A stretch of 43,479 nt of DNA from CALMEC01 sp031366605 (lineage in GTDB: Bacteria; Actinomycetota; Thermoleophilia; Miltoncostaeales; Miltoncostaeaceae), in assembly GCA_031366605.1 (NCBI GenBank), contig JANLOO010000073.1, positions 1 to 43,479 of the forward strand, given 5' to 3'. Every line of letters begins with the position of its first letter. Positions within the stretch are counted from its first letter, which is position 1. The notes beneath the pieces are model-generated. The model made no database searches. It saw only the letters and a list, made by a program, of their open reading frames with translations, and was not told the origin of the DNA. Both the position numbers and the translations under genes were made by a program. Shown here piece after piece: positions 31,888 to 40,739 of this stretch.

Positions 31888-33390
31888 ATGAGGCGAGATC
31901 TGACGGGACGCGCACGTGGCGATCACCTGATTCGCTTCACCCTGCTGCGCTGGATCGTCATCCTGGCTGTACTGATCGTCCCGACGGCCGCCTTCGCGTC
32001 CGACGCCGACACCGACTTGTCGCACTACGACACGAGACCCGCCGACCGTGTGTGGCGGGGCCTGGTGCGCCTCGACAGGGTGCCGGCCTCGATCGATGGA
32101 TCCGGCGTCGGTGTCGCGCTCATCGACTCCGGCGTCGCCGACGTACCCGACCTGCACAACCGCGTCGTTGCGCGAGTCGATTTCACCGAGCAACGTGACG
32201 GCCTGGACACGTTCGGACACGGCACACACATGGCCGGTCTCATCGTCGGTGACGGGACCTCGTCAGCACACCAGTGGGTGGGGGCCGCCCCGGGCGCCGA
32301 CCTGATCTCACTCAAGGTCGCCAGTTGGAACGGCGCCACCGACACATCATCGGTCATCGCCGCGCTTCGCTGGGTGGTCACCAACAAGGCCCGCTACAAC
32401 ATCCGCGTCGTCAACCTCTCGTTTGGCACAGACGCGCGTCAGTCCTATCGCAGCGACCCACTCGACCGCGCGGTCGAGCGAGCGTGGGAAGCCGGCGTCG
32501 TGGTCGTCGTCTCGGCCGGAAATCTCGGGCCGCTCGCCGGCGGCTCGATCACGAAGCCCGGTGACGATCCCCGTGTTTTGACGGTCGGAGCTTTCGACGA
32601 CGCGAACACGCTGGACCCTGAGGATGACCGCGTCGCGGTCTTCTCCTCCCGCGGACCGACGCAGGACGGAGTCGCGAAGCCGGACATCGTCGCGCCCGGC
32701 GTCTCGATCGTCTCCACCCGCGCGCCGGACAGCACGATCGACGTGTTCAGCCCGACGGCGCGCCTCGATGGGGACTACTTCAAGGGGACCGGCACCTCGC
32801 AATCGGCGGCAATCGTCTCGGGCGTTGCCGCGCTGGTGATCCAGGCCAACCCGGCACTCACTCCGGACCAGGTCAAGGGCATCCTGCTCGCCACCGCCAA
32901 CGACAACTTGGTCGGACAGTCAGGTGCAGGGAACGGGGCGGTCAACGCACGGAGAGCCGTGGATGCCGCACGCGGGATTCAGGGCTGGACGCCGTTGACG
33001 ACGATCCCCGCTCCGTCAAGCGGACTCGGCGCGATTGAGGGGACTCGCGGCGCTGTCCACGTGTACGCGGACCTCAACGGTGTCCCTGGCATGGTCAGCG
33101 GTGAGGTCGACGTCCTCGGCGGAGGGTTCGATGCAGCCACCGCCGAGGCCACCCCTTGGACCGATCAGACGTGGAACGCATCCCCCTGGGCCCAGATCGT
33201 CGTCGAGACCCCTGGGTTTTCGCTGACGCCTCTCGGTGAGTCAGGATGGCTGGGTGCTGCTTCTGACGAACTCAGCTGGGGCGCCCGGAGTTGGGGCGCA
33301 GCCGGGTGGACGGCGCGCAGCTGGGGCGCGCGGAGCTGGGGCGCGCGCAGCTGGGGCGCGCGGAGCTGGGGCGCCGCGGTATCCGAGTAG
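31888..33390 (+). CDS. Secreted subtilisin-like serine protease (S8) with C-terminal SWGAR repeats
   Basis: A 500-aa protein. A positively charged N-terminus is followed by a hydrophobic signal segment (about 20-37, ending TAAFASD). The S8 triad is intact: Asp80 (VALIDSG), His111 (GHGTHMAG) and Ser304 (GTGTSQSAA), with the oxyanion Asn211 (SAGN). After the catalytic domain come a linker and a Trp-rich tail of SWGAR/SWGAA units at the extreme C-terminus. These are encoded by 15-bp tandem repeats and probably bind the cell wall or other surface. Earlier in-frame ATGs (31816, 31831) exist; 31888 gives the most normal signal peptide. The next gene is a histidine kinase, so protease and signalling may be linked. 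Confidence 0.92.
   Translation: MRRDLTGRARGDHLIRFTLLRWIVILAVLIVPTAAFASDADTDLSHYDTRPADRVWRGLVRLDRVPASIDGSGVGVALIDSGVADVPDLHNRVVARVDFTEQRDGLDTFGHGTHMAGLIVGDGTSSAHQWVGAAPGADLISLKVASWNGATDTSSVIAALRWVVTNKARYNIRVVNLSFGTDARQSYRSDPLDRAVERAWEAGVVVVVSAGNLGPLAGGSITKPGDDPRVLTVGAFDDANTLDPEDDRVAVFSSRGPTQDGVAKPDIVAPGVSIVSTRAPDSTIDVFSPTARLDGDYFKGTGTSQSAAIVSGVAALVIQANPALTPDQVKGILLATANDNLVGQSGAGNGAVNARRAVDAARGIQGWTPLTTIPAPSSGLGAIEGTRGAVHVYADLNGVPGMVSGEVDVLGGGFDAATAEATPWTDQTWNASPWAQIVVETPGFSLTPLGESGWLGAASDELSWGARSWGAAGWTARSWGARSWGARSWGARSWGAAVSE
33274..33375 (+). repeat. 15-bp tandem repeats encoding SWGAR units
   Basis: AGCTGGGGCGCGCGG/C units repeat in frame in the last part of the subtilisin gene. The first two copies are diverged and the last four nearly identical, which suggests recent expansion. 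They encode four consecutive SWGAR/SWGAA units. Confidence 0.85.
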
Positions 33391-33432
33391 CCGCCGCCTC
33401 GTCGGTGCGGTGAGTCCGAGCCGGGCAACACG

Positions 33433-34929
33433 GTGAATGACGAGGGTGGGCTCCCTGGGCAGGCCCGTCGGCTCGTCCTCATCGGGCTCGTTGTGGGCCT
33501 TGCGGCGCTGATCATCCGCCTCGTCCAAGGCGGCGGGTGGGATGGCCGCGACGTCGTCGGGTTCGTGTTGATCGCGGCGGCCGGGACCGTTGCCCATCGG
33601 TTCGTTCTGCAGCTGCACCTGGGAGACGAGGACGGGAACTACGACCTCGGTGAGACGGTCTTCGTGGCCGGGCTGATGCTGCTGCGACCCGGACCGTTCT
33701 TGCTTGCGGCGGCGGTTGGTGCGGCTGCCGGCGGCCTCTTCCGACGGATCGCCCCTGTCAAGGTGATCTTCAACGTCGGCCAGTTTCTGGTCAGCCTCTT
33801 CGTCGCAGGCGTCATCTACGACGCCCTGGTTCCGTTCGGCGATGTCGGGCATCGCGCGTGGCTCGCGGCACTCGTGGCGATGACCGCGTTCTTCGTGATC
33901 AACGAGACCGCTGTCGATCTCGTCATCTCGTTGGTGGAAGACATTCCCTTCAAAGAAGTCCTGGCGAAGTCCGTCGGTCTCGGCATTGCCCATTTTGCGG
34001 TCAACGTCGCGTTGGGCCTCCTGACCGTGCTGCTCTGGTCGACCGACCGGTGGGCGGTGTTGTTGCTCACCACCCCACTCGTCCTGGCACATCTCGCATA
34101 CCGCAACTGGCTTCGAGCCCGTCGCGAGCGGGAACAGATGGAAGTGATGGCTCAGGCAGCGGACGCGATCTCCCTCGAGAGTGAGATCAGCCGCCGAATG
34201 CCCGGGACCGACGAGACTCCCGCACTCGCGTCGCTTGCATCGACCCTGAACCGGATGCTCGAGCGCCTGGAGGCAGGCTTCCACCGCGAGCGGCGGTTCA
34301 TCCGGGATGCATCGCACGAGCTCCGCACCCCTGTGACGATCACGCGTGGGTACCTCGAGTTGCTCGGACGCGAACCCGAGCCCCAGGAGGTGCAGGAGGC
34401 CGTCGGCGTCGCCATGGAGGAACTCGACCGGATGGGGCGCCTGATCACCGACCTGACGACGCTCGCCAAGGCCGACGATCCGGGCTTCGTGCAGCGGGGC
34501 AGTATCGACTTGGACGGGTTCCTCGACCGAATCGCCGCCAAGGTTCGCTCGGTGCTCGACGGGAGGTTGCGCTACGAGTCGGCAGCACCGAACGCGGTGG
34601 TCTCGGGCGACGAACAACGCCTGACACAAGCCTTGCTCAATCTGTTGCAGAACGCCGTGGTCCATACGGTTGGCGACTCGCCGATAGAGCTCCGCGCGAT
34701 CGAACGTGAGGAGTCGTGGCGCTTCGAGGTCGTCGATCAGGGGGGCGGTCTGCCGCCGGGCGAGGAGGACCTCGTCTTTGAACCATTCCACCGCCTCAGC
34801 GGGGACCGGCCCGGTTCCGGTTTGGGCCTTGCGATCGTCAAGGGCATCGCCGAGGGGCATGGCGGCCGCGCGGGCGTCGACAACCGCCCCGGCAAGGGCG
34901 CGACGTTCTGGATCGAAGTGCCGCGGTAG
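33433..34929 (+). CDS. Sensor histidine kinase with polytopic N-terminal domain
   Basis: A 498-aa kinase. Residues 10-225 hold about 7-8 membrane segments. The block at 71-230 matches the N-terminal domain of the GGDEF protein two genes on (both have R-x-x-x-PVK-x-x-FN-x-x-QF and N-x-ALGLL). No extracellular domain is evident, so sensing is probably within the membrane. A degenerate HAMP-like linker precedes HisKA with His295 (FIRDASHELRTPV). HATPase motifs follow: NLLQNAVVH, DQGGGLPPG, FEPFHRL and GSGLGLAIVKGI. The start GTG 33433 lacks a clear ribosome binding site. The likely partner is the response regulator at 31016-31711. Confidence 0.93.
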   Translation: MNDEGGLPGQARRLVLIGLVVGLAALIIRLVQGGGWDGRDVVGFVLIAAAGTVAHRFVLQLHLGDEDGNYDLGETVFVAGLMLLRPGPFLLAAAVGAAAGGLFRRIAPVKVIFNVGQFLVSLFVAGVIYDALVPFGDVGHRAWLAALVAMTAFFVINETAVDLVISLVEDIPFKEVLAKSVGLGIAHFAVNVALGLLTVLLWSTDRWAVLLLTTPLVLAHLAYRNWLRARREREQMEVMAQAADAISLESEISRRMPGTDETPALASLASTLNRMLERLEAGFHRERRFIRDASHELRTPVTITRGYLELLGREPEPQEVQEAVGVAMEELDRMGRLITDLTTLAKADDPGFVQRGSIDLDGFLDRIAAKVRSVLDGRLRYESAAPNAVVSGDEQRLTQALLNLLQNAVVHTVGDSPIELRAIEREESWRFEVVDQGGGLPPGEEDLVFEPFHRLSGDRPGSGLGLAIVKGIAEGHGGRAGVDNRPGKGATFWIEVPR

Positions 34930-34960
34930 TTCTGAACGTCCGCCGCTTCGACCCCGTCGC

Positions 34961-35000
34961 GAAATTGTAATAAAAACATGTAAAAACTCACACAAAAGCG
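34961..35000. promoter_or_regulatory. AT-rich patch in a GC-rich gap
   Basis: A 40-bp stretch of unusually low GC (for example TTGTAATAAAAACATG) lies in the 244-bp gap before the GAF-GGDEF gene. It is probably part of a promoter or regulator-binding region, but no properly spaced -35/-10 pair could be assigned. Confidence 0.35.
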
Positions 35001-35173
35001 TCTTGAGGTCGATATCTGCACCATGAGCGGGGAGCCTTCAGCTCGGCGCCATTTCGACCGATTCAACAGGGGAAGACGCGCGTCAGCGCTCTTGCCGGAC
35101 ACGGAAGGACTCCATGACCTACGGGCACAGCACAACGCATCGCCATGCATCCCGGCCCGGCCGAGGCTGACGC

Positions 35174-36970
35174 ATGTCCCTGCGTTCCAAGCGCTTGCGG
35201 TGGCCCGGTGTCTCGGGGTGGGCTGACGCGGGACGCGGGATGCGGTTGCTGGGCGTCTGGGCCCTGACGGTCGGTCTGGCTGCGGTCGCATCGGTCATCG
35301 CGCTGACGGGGCTCGACGGGCTCGGTGTCTTCGCGGAGGACTACGCAGTCCCCTGGTGGTCACTGATCCCGCTCTTCGTGCTCGTCGAGGTCACGGTCGT
35401 CCACATCGACCTGCAACGCGAAACGCAGACGATCTCGTTGAGCGAGGTCCCGGTCGTGCTCGGTCTGTTCCTGGTCACGCCACAGGGGCTCGTTGCGGCG
35501 CAGATCATCGGCTCGTTCCTGGCGCTCGCCATCCACCGGCGCCAGACCCCCGTCAAGCTCGCGTTCAACCTCGCCCAGTTTGCACTCGTCACGAGCATCG
35601 CAGTGCTGATCTTCCGCGGGATCGCCCCGCCCCTCGGTGACATCGGACCGTTCGCGTGGATCTCGGCGGGCCTTGCGACCGTGTTCGCCGACTTCGTGGC
35701 GATCGCCGTGCTGCACGCAGTCATCGGAATTGTCGACGGGCGCACGGCGCTGCCGGGTTTGCGGGCGTTCGTGGGGTTCGGGCTGGTCTGCGCCGTTGCC
35801 AACACCGCGCTCGGGCTGCTCGGCGTCGTCCTGGTCGCGAAGCAACCCGTGGGCGGCGTTCTGCTCGCAGTGCCCGTCGTCGTGACGATCGCGGCGTACC
35901 GCGGATATTGGGCAGAGCATCGTCGCCGTCAGCATCTGGAGTTCCTCTACGGATCGATGCGTCGCCTCGGCGGCGCCCGGGACTTCGACGGGGCGGTCGC
36001 ACAGCTGCTGCTCGATGCGCGCGAGGTGTTTCGGTCGGGGACGGCGGCGGTCGTGTTGATGCCGACGGGTTCCAACGGGTTGCCGTGGCGAGGCGTGGTC
36101 GGACCCGACGGAGCGGTGGCCCCACTCCGGGAGACCATGCTCGACCTGGCCCTGCTCGCGGAGGGGGATGGCGAACCGATTGCCCACGCCGCGGGGGCCC
36201 TGTTGCCCAAACTTCTGGTGGGCCGGCCGATCACCGATGCGATCTCCGTTCAGCTGCGGGGCGAGCATGGACTGGTTGGCGTGCTCGTCGTGGCCGACCG
36301 GCTCAGCGAGGTCGGCGAATTCACTGCGGCAGACCGCGCGCTGCTGCGTACGTACGCCACACATGCCGGTGTCGCACTCGAAAATCGCCGGCTTCAGCGG
36401 TCCATCGGTGAGTTGGCACGTGTCAACGATGAGCTCGCCACACGTGCACTCCACGACCCGCTCACCCAGCTTCCAAACAGGGTGCTCTTCCTCGATCGGG
36501 TCAATCATGCCCTGCTGCAACGCGAGGACACCTCGGCGCACGTCGGGGTGCTCTTCGTCGACCTGGACGATTTCAAGGGTGTCAACGACACGCTCGGTCA
36601 CGCTGCGGGCGATCAGGTCCTGGTGGCGGTCGCCGAGCGGTTGCGCGCCTGCTTGCGCCCTGGTGACACGGCGGCACGGCTCGGCGGGGACGAGTTTGCG
36701 ATCTTGTGCCAGATCTCGGGCCCGGACGAGGCCGACTCGGTCGCCGCCCGCCTACTCGATGCCCTGCTGCAACCCGTCAGGGCCGAGGGCACGTCGGTCC
36801 GCGTTCGCGCCAGCATCGGGATTGCGGTCGGGCGCTGCGGCGGCGAATCCGACGCGGCCGCGTTGATCGGGGCGGCCGATGCAGCGATGTACGACGTCAA
36901 ATTCGGGGACCGGTCGGCGGTGCCGCGGGTCCAACGACCGACCCGCGGTCCGCTCGATCCTGTCGTCTGA
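35174..36970 (+). CDS. Membrane GAF-GGDEF diguanylate cyclase
   Basis: A 598-aa protein. Residues 25-245 are a polytopic membrane domain related to that of the upstream histidine kinase (compare 88-251 here with 71-230 there). A GAF domain covers about 255-405 (AAVVLMPTGS, GLVGVLVVADR, YATHAGVALENRRL). The GGDEF domain has an intact catalytic loop at 504-508 (RLGGDEFAIL) and an RxxD I-site (RPGD, 495-498), so it should make c-di-GMP under product inhibition. No EAL domain is present. ATG 35174 has a GAGG site upstream. It may respond to the same cue as the kinase. Confidence 0.93.
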   Translation: MSLRSKRLRWPGVSGWADAGRGMRLLGVWALTVGLAAVASVIALTGLDGLGVFAEDYAVPWWSLIPLFVLVEVTVVHIDLQRETQTISLSEVPVVLGLFLVTPQGLVAAQIIGSFLALAIHRRQTPVKLAFNLAQFALVTSIAVLIFRGIAPPLGDIGPFAWISAGLATVFADFVAIAVLHAVIGIVDGRTALPGLRAFVGFGLVCAVANTALGLLGVVLVAKQPVGGVLLAVPVVVTIAAYRGYWAEHRRRQHLEFLYGSMRRLGGARDFDGAVAQLLLDAREVFRSGTAAVVLMPTGSNGLPWRGVVGPDGAVAPLRETMLDLALLAEGDGEPIAHAAGALLPKLLVGRPITDAISVQLRGEHGLVGVLVVADRLSEVGEFTAADRALLRTYATHAGVALENRRLQRSIGELARVNDELATRALHDPLTQLPNRVLFLDRVNHALLQREDTSAHVGVLFVDLDDFKGVNDTLGHAAGDQVLVAVAERLRACLRPGDTAARLGGDEFAILCQISGPDEADSVAARLLDALLQPVRAEGTSVRVRASIGIAVGRCGGESDAAALIGAADAAMYDVKFGDRSAVPRVQRPTRGPLDPVV

Positions 36971-37067
36971 AAGGTCGCCGGAGGCCTAATCACTGTCTTT
37001 CCTGTGGTGTTCATGGTATTTTGCCGTGGCTTCGGACCGTCACATGCAGTGACCACCAAGGGAGACG

Positions 37068-39332
37068 ATGAGCGCACAGGAGTGGAAGGAACGCCTGGCC
37101 GGCAGCATGCCGCCCGACCTCGCTGACGAGATCGACCTGTTCGAGGGACAGGTCGCACTGCGCCGGCAGGGCAAGATGGAGGATCGCGTCTTCGCCGAGA
37201 CCCGCTTGCGCCGCGGCGCGTACGGCCAGCGCTACGACAACGGCCAGCGCCATGACGGCGCGGCTGCGCGGACGCTCACCTATCCCAACCCTGAGATGAC
37301 CAAGGGTCCCGAGACCCTGTGGGACGCACCGGGGATGTTGCGGATCAAGATCCCATACGGCGGCGTCACCCCCGACCAGCTCGATCTGATGGCTGACCTC
37401 GCAGAGGAGTACAGCGACGAGATCCTGCACGTCACGACGCGCCAGGACATCCAGCTGCACTACATCCACATCGAGGACACGCCGACGATCATGCGTCGGC
37501 TCGCGGCGGTGGACATCACCACACGCGAGGCGTGTGGCAACTCGGTACGCAACATCACTGCCTGCCCGATCGCCGGCGTGTGCCGCACCGAGGCCTTCGA
37601 CGTGACGGCCTACGCCGACGCCATCACACAGTTTCTGTTGGGCCACCCCGACTGCCAGGACTTCGGGCGCAAGTTCAAGCCGGCATTCTCGGGTTGCGCA
37701 GGCGAGGCGTGCGGCCTGGTACGCATGCACGACTTCGGTGGGATCGCTGTGACCCGTGTGGTCGACGGCGTCGAGCAGCGTGGCTTTGAGGTATACGTGG
37801 GTGGCGGGTTGGGCACCAGTCCGTATCAGGCCAAGCTCTTGTCGGAGTTCATGCCGGTCGAGGAACTCCTGCCGACTGTGCAGGCCATCGCCCGCGTGTT
37901 CGCGCGCCTGGGCGAGAAGACAAACCGCAACCGCGCCCGCATCAAGTTCCTGGTCGCCAAACTGGGTATCGAGGAATTCACGCGTCTCGTCGAGGAAGAG
38001 CGCAAGAGCCTGCCGCATGACGACCGCTGGACCGCATACTTGCCCGACATCGCGCGCTTCGACGAGGTGCCGATCAAGTCTGCGTCTCCACTTGACGTTG
38101 AGGGTTCGGACGAGTTTCGCCGGTGGGCGGCGACGAACGTCTACGCGCAGCGCCAGGAGGGCTACGCCACCGCGACGGTTGCGCTGCCGCTCGGGGACTT
38201 GTCGTCGTGGCAGACGCGTCAGCTCTCGGACATCGCCCGGACGTTCGTGGGCGATACGGTGCGATTCACGGTTGAACAGAACATCGTGCTGCGATGGGTC
38301 AGTCAGGCCGATCTGCCCGCGCTGCACGATGCACTCGTTGCCGTCGGCCTGGGCGAGCCCGGCGCCGGCACGATCCTGGACATCACCGCGTGCCCCGGCA
38401 CCGACACGTGCAAACTTGGGATTTCGTCCTCGCGTGGGTTGGCGAGCGAGCTTCGCGAGCGGCTTGCCGCGACGGCCTACGAGCTGGACGAAGCCGTGCG
38501 CGGTCTGCGCATCAAGGTCAGCGGATGCTTCAACTCGTGTGGTCAGCACCACGTCGCCGACATCGGGTTCTTCGGCAACAGCCGCAAGATCGGTGGGCAC
38601 GCGGTGCCGCATTTCCAGGTGGTGCTGGGCGGCAAGTGGCAGGACAATGCAGGGGCATTCGGTTTGGCGATCGGGTCGATCCCCTCCAAGCGGATCCCTG
38701 AGGTCGTCGATCGGATCACGACCGGCTATGTCACTGATCGCGAGCAGGGGGAGAGCTTCCAGGACTTCACCGCGCGCATCGGCAAGAAGGCCCTGGCCGA
38801 GATGCTGGTCGAACTCAAGGCTGTTCCGGCCTACGAGGACGACGCCACGCTCTACAGCGACTGGGGTGACCCGCGCGAGTTCACGATGGGGGACCTGGGC
38901 ATCGGCGAGTGCGCCGGTGAGGTCATCTCACGCACGGACCTGGAGCTGTCGGTCGCAGAGAGCCTGTCATTCGAGAGCCAGCTCGCACTCGAAGACGGCG
39001 ACCTGGTTCGCGCCGACGAGCGCGCGTACGCAGCGATGATCGCTGCGGCGCGAGGCGTTGTTGCGCTCGACCTGTTCATCCCGCCGATCCCTGATGACGA
39101 GGTCGTCAAGGAGTTCCGCGAGCGGTTCTTCGACACCGAGGTGTTCTTTGACCGGTTTGCCCACGGCAAGTTCGCCCGTCCGCTCTTTGCCCGCCACGAC
39201 GACGGGTCGATCACAGGTGTGGACGCCGTGCGTGAGCTGGTCGAAGAGGCGCAGTTGTTCATCGACGCATCACACGCCTGCCAGATCCGCGTCCTCGAAG
39301 CGCGCGCGCAGGCGCAGGCGGTGCCGGCATGA
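37068..39332 (+). CDS. Nitrite/sulfite reductase (siroheme, 4Fe-4S) with C-terminal extension
   Basis: A 754-aa hemoprotein of the nitrite/sulfite reductase family, reducing sulfite to sulfide or nitrite to ammonium. The two ferredoxin-like half domains and two siroheme domains cover about 1-590. The cluster/siroheme cysteines are Cys442 and Cys448 (TACPGTDTC) and Cys487 and Cys491 (SGCFNSC). Siroheme-binding Arg-rich segments (TTRQDIQLHYI) are present. Residues about 600-750 are a helical extension not found in the minimal enzyme, with GDLGIGECAGEV and an RADERAYAAMIAAARG helix resembling a HEPN-type bundle. The ATG is preceded by GGGAG. It overlaps the next gene by four bases. The substrate choice is not settled by sequence. 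Confidence 0.92.
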   Translation: MSAQEWKERLAGSMPPDLADEIDLFEGQVALRRQGKMEDRVFAETRLRRGAYGQRYDNGQRHDGAAARTLTYPNPEMTKGPETLWDAPGMLRIKIPYGGVTPDQLDLMADLAEEYSDEILHVTTRQDIQLHYIHIEDTPTIMRRLAAVDITTREACGNSVRNITACPIAGVCRTEAFDVTAYADAITQFLLGHPDCQDFGRKFKPAFSGCAGEACGLVRMHDFGGIAVTRVVDGVEQRGFEVYVGGGLGTSPYQAKLLSEFMPVEELLPTVQAIARVFARLGEKTNRNRARIKFLVAKLGIEEFTRLVEEERKSLPHDDRWTAYLPDIARFDEVPIKSASPLDVEGSDEFRRWAATNVYAQRQEGYATATVALPLGDLSSWQTRQLSDIARTFVGDTVRFTVEQNIVLRWVSQADLPALHDALVAVGLGEPGAGTILDITACPGTDTCKLGISSSRGLASELRERLAATAYELDEAVRGLRIKVSGCFNSCGQHHVADIGFFGNSRKIGGHAVPHFQVVLGGKWQDNAGAFGLAIGSIPSKRIPEVVDRITTGYVTDREQGESFQDFTARIGKKALAEMLVELKAVPAYEDDATLYSDWGDPREFTMGDLGIGECAGEVISRTDLELSVAESLSFESQLALEDGDLVRADERAYAAMIAAARGVVALDLFIPPIPDDEVVKEFRERFFDTEVFFDRFAHGKFARPLFARHDDGSITGVDAVRELVEEAQLFIDASHACQIRVLEARAQAQAVPA

Positions 39333-39850
39333 GCCTGCAGCGCGTCTCGGTGTCTGTGCCGCTCGAGGCTCCATCGATCGAGGCGGCTGTCGTCATCACG
39401 CTCTTCCACGACTGGATCCGGCGAGGGGCCGTGGAGGGGTTGTTGATCGACGTTACGAGCTACAGCCACGTTCACCACGGTCCCGGCGTGATGCTGATCG
39501 GCCATGAGGGGGATTATTCCGTGGATCTCGCGGGCGGTCGACCCTCGCTGCGCTACACGCTCAAGCGAGGGGACACGGACACCCCGCAGGGAGCGGTCGC
39601 CCTGGCAGTGCGCCGACTCGCCGGGGCTGCCGAGGCAGCGGCATCAGCGGGAATCCGCGTCATCGATGGGGATGTGACCGTTCAGGTCTTCGACCGGCTT
39701 CGTGCGCCCAATACCGATGAAACCGCCCAGGTCCTGACACCGCAGATCGCCGCGGGCGTGCGCGACGTGACCGGGTGGAGTTCCAAGGGAGCCGAACGGC
39801 TGTCTGACGATCCCAGATCGCCGTTCGGGCTCCGGCTCGTGGCTCCGTAG
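39329..39850 (+). CDS. Small conserved partner of the nitrite/sulfite reductase (173 aa)
   Basis: A soluble protein without a named family that I can identify. It starts VSVSVPLEAP and has VVITLFHDWIRRG followed by LLIDVTSYSHVHHGPGVMLIGHEGDYSVDL. The His-rich centre (HVHHGPG, GHEGDY) could bind a metal or cofactor. It then has the conserved-looking LRYTLKRGD and a C-terminal domain. The ATGA overlap with the reductase gene indicates tight co-translation. A role in maturation, electron donation or assembly of the reductase is inferred from context only. A ~450-bp gene-free gap follows, containing the atp promoter. Confidence 0.82.
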   Translation: MSLQRVSVSVPLEAPSIEAAVVITLFHDWIRRGAVEGLLIDVTSYSHVHHGPGVMLIGHEGDYSVDLAGGRPSLRYTLKRGDTDTPQGAVALAVRRLAGAAEAAASAGIRVIDGDVTVQVFDRLRAPNTDETAQVLTPQIAAGVRDVTGWSSKGAERLSDDPRSPFGLRLVAP

Positions 39851-40164
39851 GGCTGATCGCCTGGCGCCGATCGGTGCATGTCCGGTCGGAGGAGTCGTCG
39901 CGTGCCACCTGTGCTGCAAACACCTCGCACCTGGTCGGTCGATCATCTTGACGCTCCCGATGAGGGTGAACGCACGTGTCGGGAGCAGCTGGTCAACACC
40001 GCGACCGCCGTCGCGAGCAACGCGTCAATGATCCGCGCAAAGGTCTCCACGCGGATCATCCGGTTGGTCGCACCAACCGCCACCGGGTCATCGGACGTGC
40101 GCCGACAGGGCGCGTCACCTGGCGGGACGAACGTCCCGAAACGTGTGCGCAGAGCGGTGTTCCG

Positions 40165-40195
40165 TTGACTCCATGCGGTGGCGGGTGGGTATACT
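40165..40195 (+). promoter_or_regulatory. Candidate promoter of the ATP synthase operon
   Basis: TTGACT (40165-40170) and TATACT (40190-40195) are separated by 19 bp, slightly long. They lie about 110 bp upstream of the atpI-like gene, in the 39851-40304 gap. I see nothing else in that gap. Confidence 0.5.
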
Positions 40196-40304
40196 CCGAC
40201 CCGCTGCAGGGAGGGGCCATGACTCGCCCTGCGTCCGTTTTCGTCAGGAGCTCGCCATCACGGAGGCCCGGGATTCCACCGACACGCCCGACGGGGCAGA
40301 ACGC

Positions 40305-40739
40305 ATGACGACCGCTGCGACGCCCCCACCGGTGCCGCTGCGCGCAAACCCCACCGAGTTCGTGCTCGCGATCCTGGGGTTCATCGCACTCCTCGTGGCG
40401 CTTCCTGTCGTACTGGTTCTGGACGGCCCTTTGGGCGGGTGGCTGCTCGGCGCCGTGCTGTTTGCCGCGAGCTGGGCTTCGCAGCGGTTCATCACGCGAG
40501 TCTCTGAGGGGCTCGATGCGACGCAGGCCGTCGGCCTGACCGGGATCTCGTCAATCGGACGTGCCGTCTTGGTCGTCATGATCCTGTTCGTCGTGGCGCT
40601 CAAGGTGGACGAGACCGTCGGACTGGTTGCCGGTGGCGTGTTCGCCGCCGCGTTCACGTTCGACCTGATGGGTCGCACCACGCTGTTCGCCATCCGCGAG
40701 AAGCAGCGCAAGGTCGCACGCGGGGAGGGCGGCCAGTGA
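40305..40739 (+). CDS. AtpI-like small membrane protein of the ATP synthase operon
   Basis: A 144-aa protein with four predicted membrane segments: FVLAILGFIALLVALPVVLVL, LLGAVLFAASWA, SIGRAVLVVMILFVVAL and GLVAGGVFAAAFTFDL. It ends in a basic tail (REKQRKVARGEGG). Sequence conservation is weak, as is usual for AtpI, which aids c-ring assembly or cation uptake, and the call rests mainly on position and topology. ATG 40305 is chosen; the longer upstream frame adds a leader without hydrophobic character. It overlaps the atpB start (GTGA). Confidence 0.7.
   Translation: MTTAATPPPVPLRANPTEFVLAILGFIALLVALPVVLVLDGPLGGWLLGAVLFAASWASQRFITRVSEGLDATQAVGLTGISSIGRAVLVVMILFVVALKVDETVGLVAGGVFAAAFTFDLMGRTTLFAIREKQRKVARGEGGQ

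Noticed and set aside
33274..33375. CRISPR-like tandem repeats
   Set aside because: The units are contiguous 15-bp coding repeats in frame with the subtilisin, without spacers or cas genes.
33241..34995. Long minus-strand open frame (584 codons)
   Set aside because: It is antisense to the histidine kinase and the subtilisin tail. Its composition is Arg/Pro/Asp-rich shadow sequence, and the plus-strand genes have clear motifs.
34930..35173. c-di-GMP riboswitch upstream of the GAF-GGDEF gene
   Set aside because: No GEMM-type conserved core or paired stems were seen, only an AT-rich patch.
37011..38612. Long minus-strand open frame (533 codons)
   Set aside because: It is antisense to the nitrite/sulfite reductase gene and has no protein-like motifs.
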